Shown here: in pieces, positions 47,222-55,590 of the stretch
Layout of the letters: each line of letters begins with the position of its first letter
How positions within the stretch are numbered: position 1 is the first letter of the stretch
From: Luteimonas cucumeris
GTDB taxonomy: Bacteria > Pseudomonadota > Gammaproteobacteria > Xanthomonadales > Xanthomonadaceae
Assembly: GCF_007830035.1 (NCBI RefSeq)
Contig: NZ_VLKN01000007.1
Span: forward strand, 108,208 to 172,207
Direction: 5' to 3'
DNA length: 64,000 bases
The notes under the pieces: model-generated
Told to the model about the DNA's origin: nothing
Databases searched by the model: none
The model's input: the letters and a program-made list of their open reading frames with translations, nothing else
Position numbers and translations under genes: made by a program

Positions 47222-48151
47222 ATGGTCGCCAACCGCTTTCCCTCGCTTGCCTCGATCCGCGTCTTCGAAGCCGCGGCGCGCCTGGGCAGCTTCGCGAAGG
47301 CGGCGGAGGAACTGGACACCACGGCCGCCTCGGTGAGCTACCACGTGCGTCGGCTCGAGGAGCAGATCGGCGTGCGCCTGTTCCTGCGCCACGCGCAGCA
47401 TGTCGAACTCACCGACGCGGGGCGCACGGTGTCCGGCGAGGCCACCCGGGCCTTCGAAGCGCTGCGCGCCAGCTTCGTCCGCGCCGCCGACATGGACGCG
47501 GCGCGGCTCACGCTGACCACCCTGCCGACCTTGGGCACCAGTTGGCTCACGCCGCGGTTGGGTGCGTTCCGCGCGCGCCATCCGGAGATCGTGCTGGAAC
47601 TGGATCTGTCGGCGGAAGCCCAGGATCTGGCGGGAGGCCGTTACGACGCCGCCATCCGCAACGGCCACGGCGGCTGGTCCGGACTGCGCGAGGATGCGCT
47701 GTTCCCCAGCGTGTTCATGCCGCTGTGCGCGCCGGCGCTGCGCGACGCGGCGCGCGCACTGGCCGATCCGCGCGCGCGTCTGGACGTGCCGCTGCTCGGC
47801 CGGCCGGACTGGTGGACGCTGTGGTGTCGAGCCAGCGGCCTCGAACGTGCGTTACCGGACGATGGTTTCGGCACCACATTCTCGGCCGAGCACCTGGATG
47901 TCGCCGCCGCGGTTGCCGGGCACGGCATCGCGATCGGCTCGCCGATCCTGTTCCGCGCCGAACTCGACGCCGGCCGCCTGGTCCCCGCCCACGACACCGT
48001 CGCCAGCGACGGCCGCAGCTTCTGGTTCGTCAGCGCCGTGGCCCGCAGCGAACAGCGCAAGGTCGCCCGCTTCCGCGAATGGCTGCGCGACGAATCCGAA
48101 ACCGCCCTGCGCGCCGCGCGGCCGTTTCTGGCAAAAGTCGCCGGCGGCTAA
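47222..48151 (+). CDS. LysR family transcriptional regulator (GcvA-like)
   Basis: A 309-residue LysR regulator. The N-terminal helix-turn-helix covers about residues 10-70, with LGSFAKAAEELDTTAASVSY (in part) near 24 and LFLRHAQHVELTDAGR near 57. The effector domain (about 95-300) includes LTTLPTLGTSWLTPRLGAF, typical of the GcvA group. No Shine-Dalgarno is visible, and TAAGCC lies six bases before the ATG. LysR proteins often control the divergent neighbour, here the Tat-exported and PD40 pair, with a 93-bp shared region. Confidence 0.88.
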   Translation: MVANRFPSLASIRVFEAAARLGSFAKAAEELDTTAASVSYHVRRLEEQIGVRLFLRHAQHVELTDAGRTVSGEATRAFEALRASFVRAADMDAARLTLTTLPTLGTSWLTPRLGAFRARHPEIVLELDLSAEAQDLAGGRYDAAIRNGHGGWSGLREDALFPSVFMPLCAPALRDAARALADPRARLDVPLLGRPDWWTLWCRASGLERALPDDGFGTTFSAEHLDVAAAVAGHGIAIGSPILFRAELDAGRLVPAHDTVASDGRSFWFVSAVARSEQRKVARFREWLRDESETALRAARPFLAKVAGG

Positions 48152-48231
48152 ACCCGTTCAAGGCAAATGCGCGCTGATTCCGCTTTTCCGCCGTGATCAC
48201 GAACCAAGTCATCGGGGCCTTTTCAATTCCG

Positions 48232-48289
48232 TCCGTGCCCAGGTAAAGCACACGCTGGACAGCTACACCGCAGGCAACAGCGGCTCACG
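48232..48289 (+). pseudogene. Degraded duplicate of an internal hemE segment
   Basis: These 58 bases match hemE at about 44800-44857 with roughly 85 percent identity by eye. The encoded RAQVKHTLDSYTAGNSGSR corresponds to [19 protein letters not shown] of HemE. The match ends abruptly on both sides, and no other hemE sequence lies around it. It is in the 214-bp gap between the LysR gene and the iminopeptidase gene. Confidence 0.75.
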
Positions 48290-48365
48290 CCACCCAGCCC
48301 TGGCTTGCATGGCCGCTCGACGCGCGACTACGCTCGACACTGCCAACCAACGGGGAGCTGTCGCC

Positions 48366-49388
48366 GTGAAACGATTCGCCATGCTGGCGTTGCTGTTGCT
48401 GTGCGGTATCGCGCAGGCTGCCGATCCAGCGAAACCAGCCTCGAGCGCCTATTTCGACAACAGTGGCCGCGACGACGTGCTCAGCGGTGGCGCGCGGATG
48501 ATCCCGATCCACACCCCGGTCGGCGACTTCAAGGTCTGGACCAAGCGCGTCGGCAACAATCCCCGGATCAAGTTATTGCTCCTGCACGGCGGTCCCGGCG
48601 CCACGCACGAATATTTCGAGGCCTTCGACAGTTATCTGCCGGACGCGGGCATCGAGTACTACTACTACGACCAGCTCGGCTCGGCCTACAGCGACCAGCC
48701 GGACGATCCACGGCTGCTCGATACCGCGCGCTTCGTCGAGGAAGTGGAACAGGTGCGCAAGGCGCTGCATCTGGACAAGGACAACTTCTACCTGCTCGGC
48801 CATTCCTGGGGCGGCATCCTGGCGACGGAATATGCGCTCAAGTACCCGCAGCATCTGAAGGGTCTGATCATCTCCAACGTGATGTCCAGCATCCCGGCCT
48901 ACAACCGTTATGCCGAACAGACGCTGATGCCGCAGATGGACCCGGCCGCGCTGGCTGAAATCAAGCGCATGGAAGCGGCCAAGCAGTACGACGACCCGCG
49001 TTACATGCAGTTGCTGACGCCGCATTACGAGCAGCACGTCCTGCGCATGCCGGCGGCGCAATGGCCCGACCCGGTCAATCGAGCCTTCGCCAGGATCAAC
49101 AAGAAGGTGTACGTGCCGATGCAGGGGCCGAGCGAACTCGGCGCCAGCGGCATCCTGCAGGACTGGGATCGCACCGACGACCTGGCGAAAATCGAGGTAC
49201 CGACCCTGGTGATCGGCGCGCGGTACGACACCATGGATCCTGCTTTCATGGAAATGATGAGCAAGCGCCTGCCGCAGGGCCGTTACCTGTACTGCCCGCA
49301 AGGCAGCCACATGGCGATGTACGACGACCAGGCAACCTACATGAATGGCCTGATCGATTTCCTGCGCGATGTCGACAGCGGCGGCTGA
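48366..49388 (+). CDS. Secreted proline-iminopeptidase-type alpha/beta hydrolase
   Basis: A 340-residue exported hydrolase of peptidase family S33. The signal peptide covers about residues 1-18 (ending AQA). The oxyanion motif HGGPGATHEYF is near 77, and the nucleophile Ser is in GHSWGGILA near 145. The acid is the Asp in GARYDTMDPAF and the catalytic His is in GSHMAMYDD. It would cut N-terminal proline from peptides in the periplasm or outside. The GTG start is chosen for the GGGGAG nine bases upstream. Its last codons are duplicated 184 bases downstream. Confidence 0.85.
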   Translation: MKRFAMLALLLLCGIAQAADPAKPASSAYFDNSGRDDVLSGGARMIPIHTPVGDFKVWTKRVGNNPRIKLLLLHGGPGATHEYFEAFDSYLPDAGIEYYYYDQLGSAYSDQPDDPRLLDTARFVEEVEQVRKALHLDKDNFYLLGHSWGGILATEYALKYPQHLKGLIISNVMSSIPAYNRYAEQTLMPQMDPAALAEIKRMEAAKQYDDPRYMQLLTPHYEQHVLRMPAAQWPDPVNRAFARINKKVYVPMQGPSELGASGILQDWDRTDDLAKIEVPTLVIGARYDTMDPAFMEMMSKRLPQGRYLYCPQGSHMAMYDDQATYMNGLIDFLRDVDSGG

Positions 49389-49422
49389 ATTGCAAAGCTC
49401 TGCTTTATCGATCCGCAACCCG

Positions 49423-49514
49423 GTAGGGTGCATTAGCCGCAGGCGCAATGCGCCGGATGACGCAAGCTCCGGATGGCCATGCGGCGCAGTGCCCTTCGGT
49501 TATTGCGCCCTACG
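49423..49514. repeat. 92-bp dispersed element, copy 2
   Basis: Same ends and hairpins as copy 1 (GTAGGGTGCATTAGCCGCAG at the start, TTATTGCGCCCTACG at the end). It lies 34 bases after the iminopeptidase stop and is followed by a copy of the gene's last 29 bases. Confidence 0.85.
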
Positions 49515-49537
49515 TAGACCGTCATCCCGGGCGCTGG

Positions 49538-49566
49538 TCGATTTCCTGCGCGATGTCGACAGCGGC
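49538..49566 (+). repeat. Duplicated 3' end of the iminopeptidase gene
   Basis: 29 bases are identical to 49354-49382 (encoding the last residues DFLRDVDSG of the hydrolase); the match extends a few bases more with mismatches. The duplicate lies just past repeat copy 2. It is not part of an intact gene. Confidence 0.85.
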
Positions 49567-49678
49567 AGGCGACCTGCTCACCGCACTCGTATCGGCTTGA
49601 CTGCCTTCGTCCTCGCAAAGGGACGTTCCATACGGCGGAATCCCGTGCGGTATTGAATTGGCCGACTCGATCCTTTGC

Positions 49679-49870
49679 GAAGGCGACTCAGGGATTCGGG
49701 AACGCGATCCAGCCTGTCGCGAAGGCGATTTTCGGATTCGGGAAGGTGATTCGACCTCTCGGGAAGGCGATTTCAGGGTTCGCGAAGGCAAAAATCGCCT
49801 TGCGGAAGCGCGCCGGTGCCTTGACGAAGACCCGGATCGGATTCCGGAAGGCGCCAATCATCTTCCGGAG
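49679..49870. repeat. Tandem array of 21-bp repeats
   Basis: The pentamer GAAGG (or GAACG, GAAGC, GAAGA) recurs at exactly 21-base intervals at 49679, 49700, 49721, 49742, 49763, 49784, 49805, 49826, 49847 and 49868. Units such as CGATTTTCGGATTCGGGAAGG vary between. Several frames stay open, so the array would encode 7-residue repeats (EGDFRIR, EGDSTSR, EGDFRVR in one frame). No good start signal makes it a clear gene. The 49389-49960 gap otherwise holds repeat copies 2 and 3. Confidence 0.85.
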
Positions 49871-49883
49871 CACTTCTAGCTGC

Positions 49884-49975
49884 GTAGGGCGCATTAGCCG
49901 CAGGCGTAATGCGCCGGATGACACAAGCTCCGGATGGCCACGCGGCGCAATGCCCTTCGGTTACTGCGCCCTACG
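49884..49975. repeat. 92-bp dispersed element, copy 3
   Basis: Starts GTAGGGCGCATTAGCCGCAG and ends TTACTGCGCCCTACG. Its final 15 bases overlap the 3' end of the hybrid kinase gene and provide its last codons (LRRAQ) and stop. Confidence 0.85.
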
Positions 49976-52900
49976 CAGACTGGCCTCCGGCAGCACCGCC
50001 TCGATCGCCTCGTCCAGCATCGCGCCGGTCACCGGTTTGCGCACGAAGCCGTCGAAGCCTGCGTCCTGCGTCTGCTGTTCGGCATCGGCGTCGGAGCGCG
50101 CGGTGACGGCGATCAGCGGCGCGGTGAAACGCTGCGCGCGCAGTTGCCGTGCCAGCGCCAGGCCGTCCATGCCGGGCAGGTCGAGGTCGAGCAGCGCGAC
50201 GTCGTACGGCGCCATCGCCGCTTCGGTCAATGCGGCCAGGCCATGCGCGGCGTGGATGACGTGGTGGCCGCGCGTGCGCAGCAGGCCACCGACGACTTCG
50301 GCGACGGTGGGATCGTCTTCAACCAGCAGGATGCGCAACGATGCCGGCGCGGTCGTCACGGTCGCAGCCACCGGCGCCGACGCGAGTGCGGCGGCATCGC
50401 CTTCGGCCAGCGGCAGGTCGACCACGAAGCGACTGCCGACGCCCGGCGTGCTGTCGACATCGATGCGTCCGCCCATCGCCGCGGCCAGTTCCTGGCAGAT
50501 CGCCAGGCCCAGCCCGCTGCCGCCGTAACGCGATGCGGTACGCGCGCCGTCGGCCTGTTCGAAGCGGCGGAACAGGCGCGTGCGCTGTTCCTCGTTGAGG
50601 CCGGGACCGGTGTCGCTCACCTCCAGGCGCACGCCGCGCGGCGACAGTCGCGACACGCGCAGGCCGACATCACCGCGCTCGGTGAACTTGATCGCGTTGC
50701 CGAGCAGGTTGAGCAGGATCTGCCGCAGCCGCATCGGATCGCCGCGCAGCACGCGCGGAATGTCGGCATCGATTTCATCGCTGAACTGCAGTCTGCGCGA
50801 TTCGGCCATCGGCGCCATCAGCGCGACCACGTCGTCGATCAGTTCGCGCAGGTCGAAATCGACTTCCTCCAGGTCCAGGCGACCGGCTTCGACGCGAGCC
50901 AGATCCAGCGCGTTGTTGACCAGTCGCAGCAGATGCTCGCCGGCGCGGCGGATCGATTGCGCGTAGCCGCGCTGGCGTTCGTCCAGATGCGTACCCAGCA
51001 GCAGTTCGCTCATGCCCAGCACGCCGGTCATCGGCGTGCGCACTTCGTGGCCGAGCGTGGCCAGGAAACGGGTCTTGGCTTCGGACGCCTGTTCGGCCAG
51101 CTCGTGCTTGTGCCGCGCCAGCTGCCATTGCTGGCGGCCGCGCAACCGTCGCCGGTATTCCAGCGCCAGGCTGCCCAGCACCGCGCCGCCCAGCAGTGCG
51201 AACCCGACCAGCGCCCAGGCGGATCGCCACCACGGCGGCGGCACCACGATCGGGAAATCCTGCATCTTCGACCAGCCGCCATCGGCGCCGGCGGCCTGCA
51301 CCATCAGCCGGTAGCGACCCGGATCCAGCCGCGAGAACACGCGCTCGCCATTGCCCTGCTGCACGATCCAGTCCGGGTCGTAGCCCTCCAGCTTGAAGCG
51401 GTAGTGATGCGAGCGCGGATCGGCGTATGACAGCAGTCGCGCGCTGATACGCAGGTCGCGGTCCTGTGGCTGCAGCGCGATCGGCGCGGACAGGTCGAAT
51501 GGCAGCTTATCCTCGTCGCGCAGCACGCTGATGCTTTCGATCGCCAGCGGCGGCGGGCTCGGATCGGGCACGCGCATTTCCGGATCGAACAGCGCCACGC
51601 CGCCAGCCGAGATCGCCAGCGCGGTGCCATGGCTGCCCAACCGCGGCTGGGCAAAGGAGAAATCCGGATCCGGCAGGCCGTCCTGCGCGCCGAACATGCG
51701 CAGGCGGCGGCTTCCAGGCGAATACAGCAGCAGGCCGCGGATCGTGCTCAGCCAGATCTGGCCGCCGGGACTGACCAGCATGCCGTCGATGTCGACCGCC
51801 GGCAGGCCATCGCCGTTGTCGATGCGCTCGCGCAGCTTCAACGCGCTACCGTCCCAGTCATACGACTCCAGCATGCCGAAACGCGCGACCCATACGCGAT
51901 CGCTGCCGGCGAAGGCGAATGCGTGCACGGCCGGGCCCGGTTCGATCGCCGCGTTGACGGTGCCCCCTCCCTCCCATCGCTGCAGGCCCTGTGCGGAAGG
52001 CCACCACGGGCGGTCGTCCGGGCCGCGCACCAGCAAGGTGGTGCCACGCCAGCCCGCGTGGCCGGCATCGTCGGGATCGATCTCGACCAACAAGGTGCCG
52101 TCAGCGGCATGACCGCGCACGGCGCCACCGTACAGCGATAGCCAGAGCTGTCCGTCCGGCAATTCCATGATCTGCGAGATCGTGCTGCCGAGTTCGTCCG
52201 AGGCGGGCGATGGCCAGCGTCGTGCCTGGCGCTGCACCGGGTCGTACAGGCTCATTCCGGTGGCGTGGCCGATCCACAGCCTGCCGTCCGGCCGCGACGC
52301 CAGCGAGTGGATCCACTGCACGCCGAGGTCCTTCGCGGAAATGATCCTGCGCAGGCTGCGACTGTCGCGTTCCAGTCGATAGAGATCGGTGGCCGTCGCC
52401 ACCCAGAAACCGCCATCGCGATCGGCCACTGAATCGCGCAGGTCGAGGTTGTCGAGCATCAACCCATCGACCGAAGTCATCGTCGCGAACCGGTCCCAGT
52501 CCGGCGGCAGGTAGGCGAGTCCCTGCGAGTAGGTCGCGAACCAGATGCCGCCTTCGAGGTCCTGCACCATGCACAGCACGCCGCTTTCCGGGCCCCACAG
52601 GCCGATGCCGCCATCGCGCTGCATCAGCTGGAAGACACCGGACTTCTCGCGATACAGGCCACCCATCGTGCCGATCCAGCGCCCGCCGCGACGATCGCGC
52701 ACCACCACGCCATGGGTCGCGTTTTCGTGCATCGGCCACGGCGCGGGCGTCAGCAGGTCGTTCGACGACAAGCGGTGCAGGCCCTTGTCGCTGCCGATCC
52801 AGATCGTGCCGTCGGCTTCCATGCTGAGTCCGGCGACCTTGGTGCCTTCGAACATGCCTGGAGCCATGCGCCGGAAACGGCCCTGTTCCAGGCGCACCAG

Positions 52901-53485
52901 ACCATCGTCGGTGCCGACCAGCAGGCGCCCGCGCTTGTCGATCAGCAAGGCCATGACCGCGGCCGCCGGCAGGCCTTCGGATTGCGCGGCGCCGGCGGCA
53001 TGGCGCCTGATCCTGCCTTGCGCATCGCGGTGGCAGAGCTCGCCGTCGTAGTTGCCGAACCACAGGTCGCCCTGTGGCGTGGAAGCAATCGAGGTGATTT
53101 CGCGCTGGCAGCCGGCGAGCGCATCGGGAAAGTCGAAGGTGTCGAAACCGCGGCGGTCGCCGTCGAGCCGGCTCAATGCGGTCATGCTGGCGACCCAGAC
53201 GCGATCCTGCGCATCGACGTGCACCACCTGCAGCGCGTTGTCCGGCAACGAGTCGGACGCGCCGATCGCCTGTCGCCACAGCTTGAATTCGACCCCGTCG
53301 TAGCGCGCCAGTCCGTCCAAAGTCGCGATCCACAGGTAACCCTGGCGATCCACCGCCAGGTGGATGGCGCTCTTGGGCAGGCCCTGTTCGAAACCGAAGC
53401 GGCGGAACTGCGGCGTCTCGGGCAGTTGCGCCTGCGCCGCCACCGTCCAGCACAACGCCAGCAGCACCATCAATGTGCGCAGCAT
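49961..53485 (-). CDS. Hybrid sensor histidine kinase with periplasmic propeller
   Basis: A 1174-residue one-protein two-component system. A signal peptide (about residues 1-20) is followed by a two-component-regulator propeller (about 25-620, blades such as GYLWIATLDGLARYDG and GDLWFGNYDGEL) and a Y_Y_Y domain (about 640-740). One membrane helix follows (about 755-775). HisKA has its phosphohistidine near 812 in LGHEVRTPM. HATPase_c has GGSGLGLAIC, and a C-terminal REC domain has its Asp in LLDLDLPGMDG near 1097. It resembles Bacteroides-type hybrid sensors of oligosaccharides; ligand unknown. No output-domain transcription factor is fused or adjacent. GGGAGGG precedes the ATG. Confidence 0.9.
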   Translation of the reverse strand: MLRTLMVLLALCWTVAAQAQLPETPQFRRFGFEQGLPKSAIHLAVDRQGYLWIATLDGLARYDGVEFKLWRQAIGASDSLPDNALQVVHVDAQDRVWVASMTALSRLDGDRRGFDTFDFPDALAGCQREITSIASTPQGDLWFGNYDGELCHRDAQGRIRRHAAGAAQSEGLPAAAVMALLIDKRGRLLVGTDDGLVRLEQGRFRRMAPGMFEGTKVAGLSMEADGTIWIGSDKGLHRLSSNDLLTPAPWPMHENATHGVVVRDRRGGRWIGTMGGLYREKSGVFQLMQRDGGIGLWGPESGVLCMVQDLEGGIWFATYSQGLAYLPPDWDRFATMTSVDGLMLDNLDLRDSVADRDGGFWVATATDLYRLERDSRSLRRIISAKDLGVQWIHSLASRPDGRLWIGHATGMSLYDPVQRQARRWPSPASDELGSTISQIMELPDGQLWLSLYGGAVRGHAADGTLLVEIDPDDAGHAGWRGTTLLVRGPDDRPWWPSAQGLQRWEGGGTVNAAIEPGPAVHAFAFAGSDRVWVARFGMLESYDWDGSALKLRERIDNGDGLPAVDIDGMLVSPGGQIWLSTIRGLLLYSPGSRRLRMFGAQDGLPDPDFSFAQPRLGSHGTALAISAGGVALFDPEMRVPDPSPPPLAIESISVLRDEDKLPFDLSAPIALQPQDRDLRISARLLSYADPRSHHYRFKLEGYDPDWIVQQGNGERVFSRLDPGRYRLMVQAAGADGGWSKMQDFPIVVPPPWWRSAWALVGFALLGGAVLGSLALEYRRRLRGRQQWQLARHKHELAEQASEAKTRFLATLGHEVRTPMTGVLGMSELLLGTHLDERQRGYAQSIRRAGEHLLRLVNNALDLARVEAGRLDLEEVDFDLRELIDDVVALMAPMAESRRLQFSDEIDADIPRVLRGDPMRLRQILLNLLGNAIKFTERGDVGLRVSRLSPRGVRLEVSDTGPGLNEEQRTRLFRRFEQADGARTASRYGGSGLGLAICQELAAAMGGRIDVDSTPGVGSRFVVDLPLAEGDAAALASAPVAATVTTAPASLRILLVEDDPTVAEVVGGLLRTRGHHVIHAAHGLAALTEAAMAPYDVALLDLDLPGMDGLALARQLRAQRFTAPLIAVTARSDADAEQQTQDAGFDGFVRKPVTGAMLDEAIEAVLPEASLRRAQ

Positions 53486-53602
53486 GGAATCCCTCCCCGG
53501 CCGCGCGATGCGGGCGTCCCGGGCAATGCTCGCAACGCAGCGTTGCGGCCGCAAGCCCGCGCCCGCGCGGCCGGCGCCTGCACACATTCACCGTGACCGG
53601 CC

Positions 53603-53608
53603 TAGAAT
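53603..53608 (+). promoter_or_regulatory. -10 box of the first yceI gene, leaderless spacing
   Basis: TAGAAT-CCCGAC-ATG: six bases between a consensus-like -10 and the ATG at 53615. Confidence 0.55.
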
Positions 53609-53614
53609 CCCGAC

Positions 53615-54298
53615 ATGTTTTCGAATCGTGCCGTCCTGCCGATGTCGCTGCACTGCCTGGGCGGGCTGCTGTGGCTGGCGCTTGCACCGGCCGCGTCCGC
53701 CGCCGGATTGACGCAGTACCGGCTCGATCCGGTACATACGCGGGTGATGTTCGCGGTATCGCATGCGGGGTTTTCGCAGGCGATCGGCACCGTCTCGGGC
53801 AGCACCGGCACGCTGCAATTCGACCCTGCCGACTGGTCCAGCGCGAAACTCGAGGTCAGCGTGCCGCTGGCGCGCATCGACCTCGGCGATGCCGAATGGA
53901 ACCAGGCGGTGCAGGGTCGCAAGCTGCTTTACGTCGATACCTATCCGGAAGCGACCTTCACCTCGACCCGCATCGAGCCGATCGACGCGCATCACGCCAC
54001 CGTGTTCGGCACGCTCAGACTGCATGGCGCGGCGAAGGAGATCCGGCTGGACGTCAAGTTGAACCAGCTCAAGCGCCATCCGATGCCGCCATTTCGCGAA
54101 ACCGCCGGTTTCTCCGCCACCACCACGATCAGCCGCAAGGCATTCGGCATCGATGCCTGGCCGGCGGTGATCGGCGACAGCGTCGAGTTGCGGATCGAAG
54201 CCGAAGCGCAGCCGATCGCATCGAATGCGCGAGATGGCGCAGTCGATGCCGTGCCATCGCAGACCTCCGCAACCCAGGAACCCGCATCCACGCCATGA
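53615..54298 (+). CDS. YceI family protein (first copy)
   Basis: A 227-residue periplasmic protein with a signal peptide (about residues 1-28, ending ASA). A YceI lipocalin-like domain follows: YRLDPVHTRVMFAVSHAGFSQA (in part) near 32, LRLHGAAKEIRLDVKLNQ and AFGIDAWPAVIGDSVELRIEA. YceI proteins bind polyisoprenoid lipids such as quinones. The C-terminus is a short Ala/Gln/Thr-rich tail. First gene of a yceI-cytochrome b561-yceI operon; the next start overlaps its stop by four bases. Confidence 0.88.
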   Translation: MFSNRAVLPMSLHCLGGLLWLALAPAASAAGLTQYRLDPVHTRVMFAVSHAGFSQAIGTVSGSTGTLQFDPADWSSAKLEVSVPLARIDLGDAEWNQAVQGRKLLYVDTYPEATFTSTRIEPIDAHHATVFGTLRLHGAAKEIRLDVKLNQLKRHPMPPFRETAGFSATTTISRKAFGIDAWPAVIGDSVELRIEAEAQPIASNARDGAVDAVPSQTSATQEPASTP

Positions 54299-54882
54299 CC
54301 CTGAAGAACACCACGGACCGCTGGGGCAGCGTCAGCCAGACCTTCCACTGGCTGATCGTCGTGCTGATCCTGGCCATCGCCATCATCGGCCTGACCATGG
54401 ATTCGCTGCCGCGCACGCCGAAATATTTCTGGGTGTACACGCTGCACAAGTCGCTGGGTCTGACCGTACTGGCGCTGGCCGTGTTGCGCCTGGCCTGGCG
54501 CCTGTTCGCCGGAGCGCCGCAAGCGGTGCCCGGCACGCCGCGCTGGCAGGCGCGCATTGCCGGCGTCACCCATTGGCTGCTGTACGCGCTGATCTTCGCG
54601 ATGCCGCTGTCCGGGTGGCTGTACGACTCATCCAGCGGTTTGCGTCCTTTCCACTGGTTCGGCCTGGTGAACGTGCCCAAACTCAGCGCGCCGAACGAAT
54701 CGCTCAGCGAGTTGTCACACCAGGCCCACGGCACGCTGTTCTGGGTGCTGGTGGCGCTGGTCGCCGTGCATGTCGGCGCGGCCTTCTACCACCACCTCTT
54801 CCGCAACGACGCCACGCTGACGCGCATGCTGCCGCGCGGGCGTCGCAAACCACCGCTACAGGAGCACCACGATGTCGCATGA
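54295..54882 (+). CDS. Cytochrome b561 family membrane protein
   Basis: A 195-residue four-helix cytochrome b. Transmembrane segments lie at about residues 17-34, 47-66, 90-108 and 147-167. Haem-ligand histidines are His18 (QTFHWL), His51 (YTLHKS) and those near 143 and 157 (QAHGTLFW, VAVHVGA). It could pass electrons between quinone and a periplasmic partner. It is flanked on both sides by YceI genes and overlaps both, so the three are translationally linked. Confidence 0.9.
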   Translation: MTLKNTTDRWGSVSQTFHWLIVVLILAIAIIGLTMDSLPRTPKYFWVYTLHKSLGLTVLALAVLRLAWRLFAGAPQAVPGTPRWQARIAGVTHWLLYALIFAMPLSGWLYDSSSGLRPFHWFGLVNVPKLSAPNESLSELSHQAHGTLFWVLVALVAVHVGAAFYHHLFRNDATLTRMLPRGRRKPPLQEHHDVA

Positions 54883-55438
54883 AATGTCCTCGCCCGCCGC
54901 CGTCGCCGCCGCGTTGGTGGCGATGATGGCAACGCCCGCGTTCGCCACCGACTATGTGCAGGCGCCGGGCTCGACGCTGGTGTTCGCCAGCCAGTACGAC
55001 GGCGAAACCTTCACCGGCAGCTTTCCAGGTTTCGCGACGAAGCTGAGCTTCGATCCCGCGCACCTGGCGGATGCGAAACTCGACGTGACCATTCCGCTGG
55101 CGAATGCGAAGACCGGCAATGCCGATCGCGATTCGACACTGCAGGAAGCCGATTTCTTCAATGTCGCCAAGTTCGCGCAGGCGCAATACAGCGCCAGCAA
55201 ATTCCGCGCGCTCGGTGGCAACCAGTACGCCGCCGACGGCACCTTGTCGCTGCGCGGCGTCAGCAAACCGGTCACGCTGACCTTCACCTGGACACCGGGC
55301 ACGCAACCGGTGCTCGCCGGCAAGGCCACGGTCAAGCGCCTCGACTTCGGCGTCGGCGGCGGCGACTGGGCCGACACCGCGTCCATCCCCAACGAAGTGG
55401 CGATCAGCACCAAGGTCGTGCTGCAGCCGGCCAAGTAG
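54872..55438 (+). CDS. YceI family protein (second copy)
   Basis: A 188-residue periplasmic protein. The signal peptide covers about residues 1-26 (ending AFA). The YceI domain has STLVFASQYDGETFTGSFPG near 34 and LSLRGVSKPVTLTFTW near 131. It is shorter than the first copy and lacks its tail. The start overlaps the cytochrome gene by 11 bases. The two copies differ clearly, so they are not a recent duplication. Two GTAGCGTGC palindromes follow. Confidence 0.88.
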   Translation: MSHEMSSPAAVAAALVAMMATPAFATDYVQAPGSTLVFASQYDGETFTGSFPGFATKLSFDPAHLADAKLDVTIPLANAKTGNADRDSTLQEADFFNVAKFAQAQYSASKFRALGGNQYAADGTLSLRGVSKPVTLTFTWTPGTQPVLAGKATVKRLDFGVGGGDWADTASIPNEVAISTKVVLQPAK

Positions 55439-55455
55439 CGCCGGCTTCGCCCAAC

Positions 55456-55586
55456 GTAGCGTGCGCTGTGCGCACGAGGGGCTCCACGCCGTCGTGCGCA
55501 CAGCGCACGCTACCTGGCTGCGTGACGTAGCGTGCGCTGCGCGCACGTAAGGGGCTCCACGCGATCGTGCGCACGGCGCACGCTAC
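55456..55586. repeat. Two tandem GTAGCGTGC palindromes
   Basis: Unit 1 (55456-55513) pairs GTAGCGTGCGCTGTGCGCAC with GTGCGCACAGCGCACGCTAC perfectly. Unit 2 (55527-55586) is nearly the same. The loops share GGGGCTCCACGC. They lie between convergent genes and could act as a strong bidirectional terminator. Confidence 0.85.
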
Positions 55587-55590
55587 CTGG

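Noticed and set aside
49658..49879. Protein of 73 residues with seven-residue repeats from the 21-bp array
   Set aside because: The start would be TTG without a Shine-Dalgarno, and other frames of the array are equally open. Reported as a repeat array rather than a gene until expression is shown.
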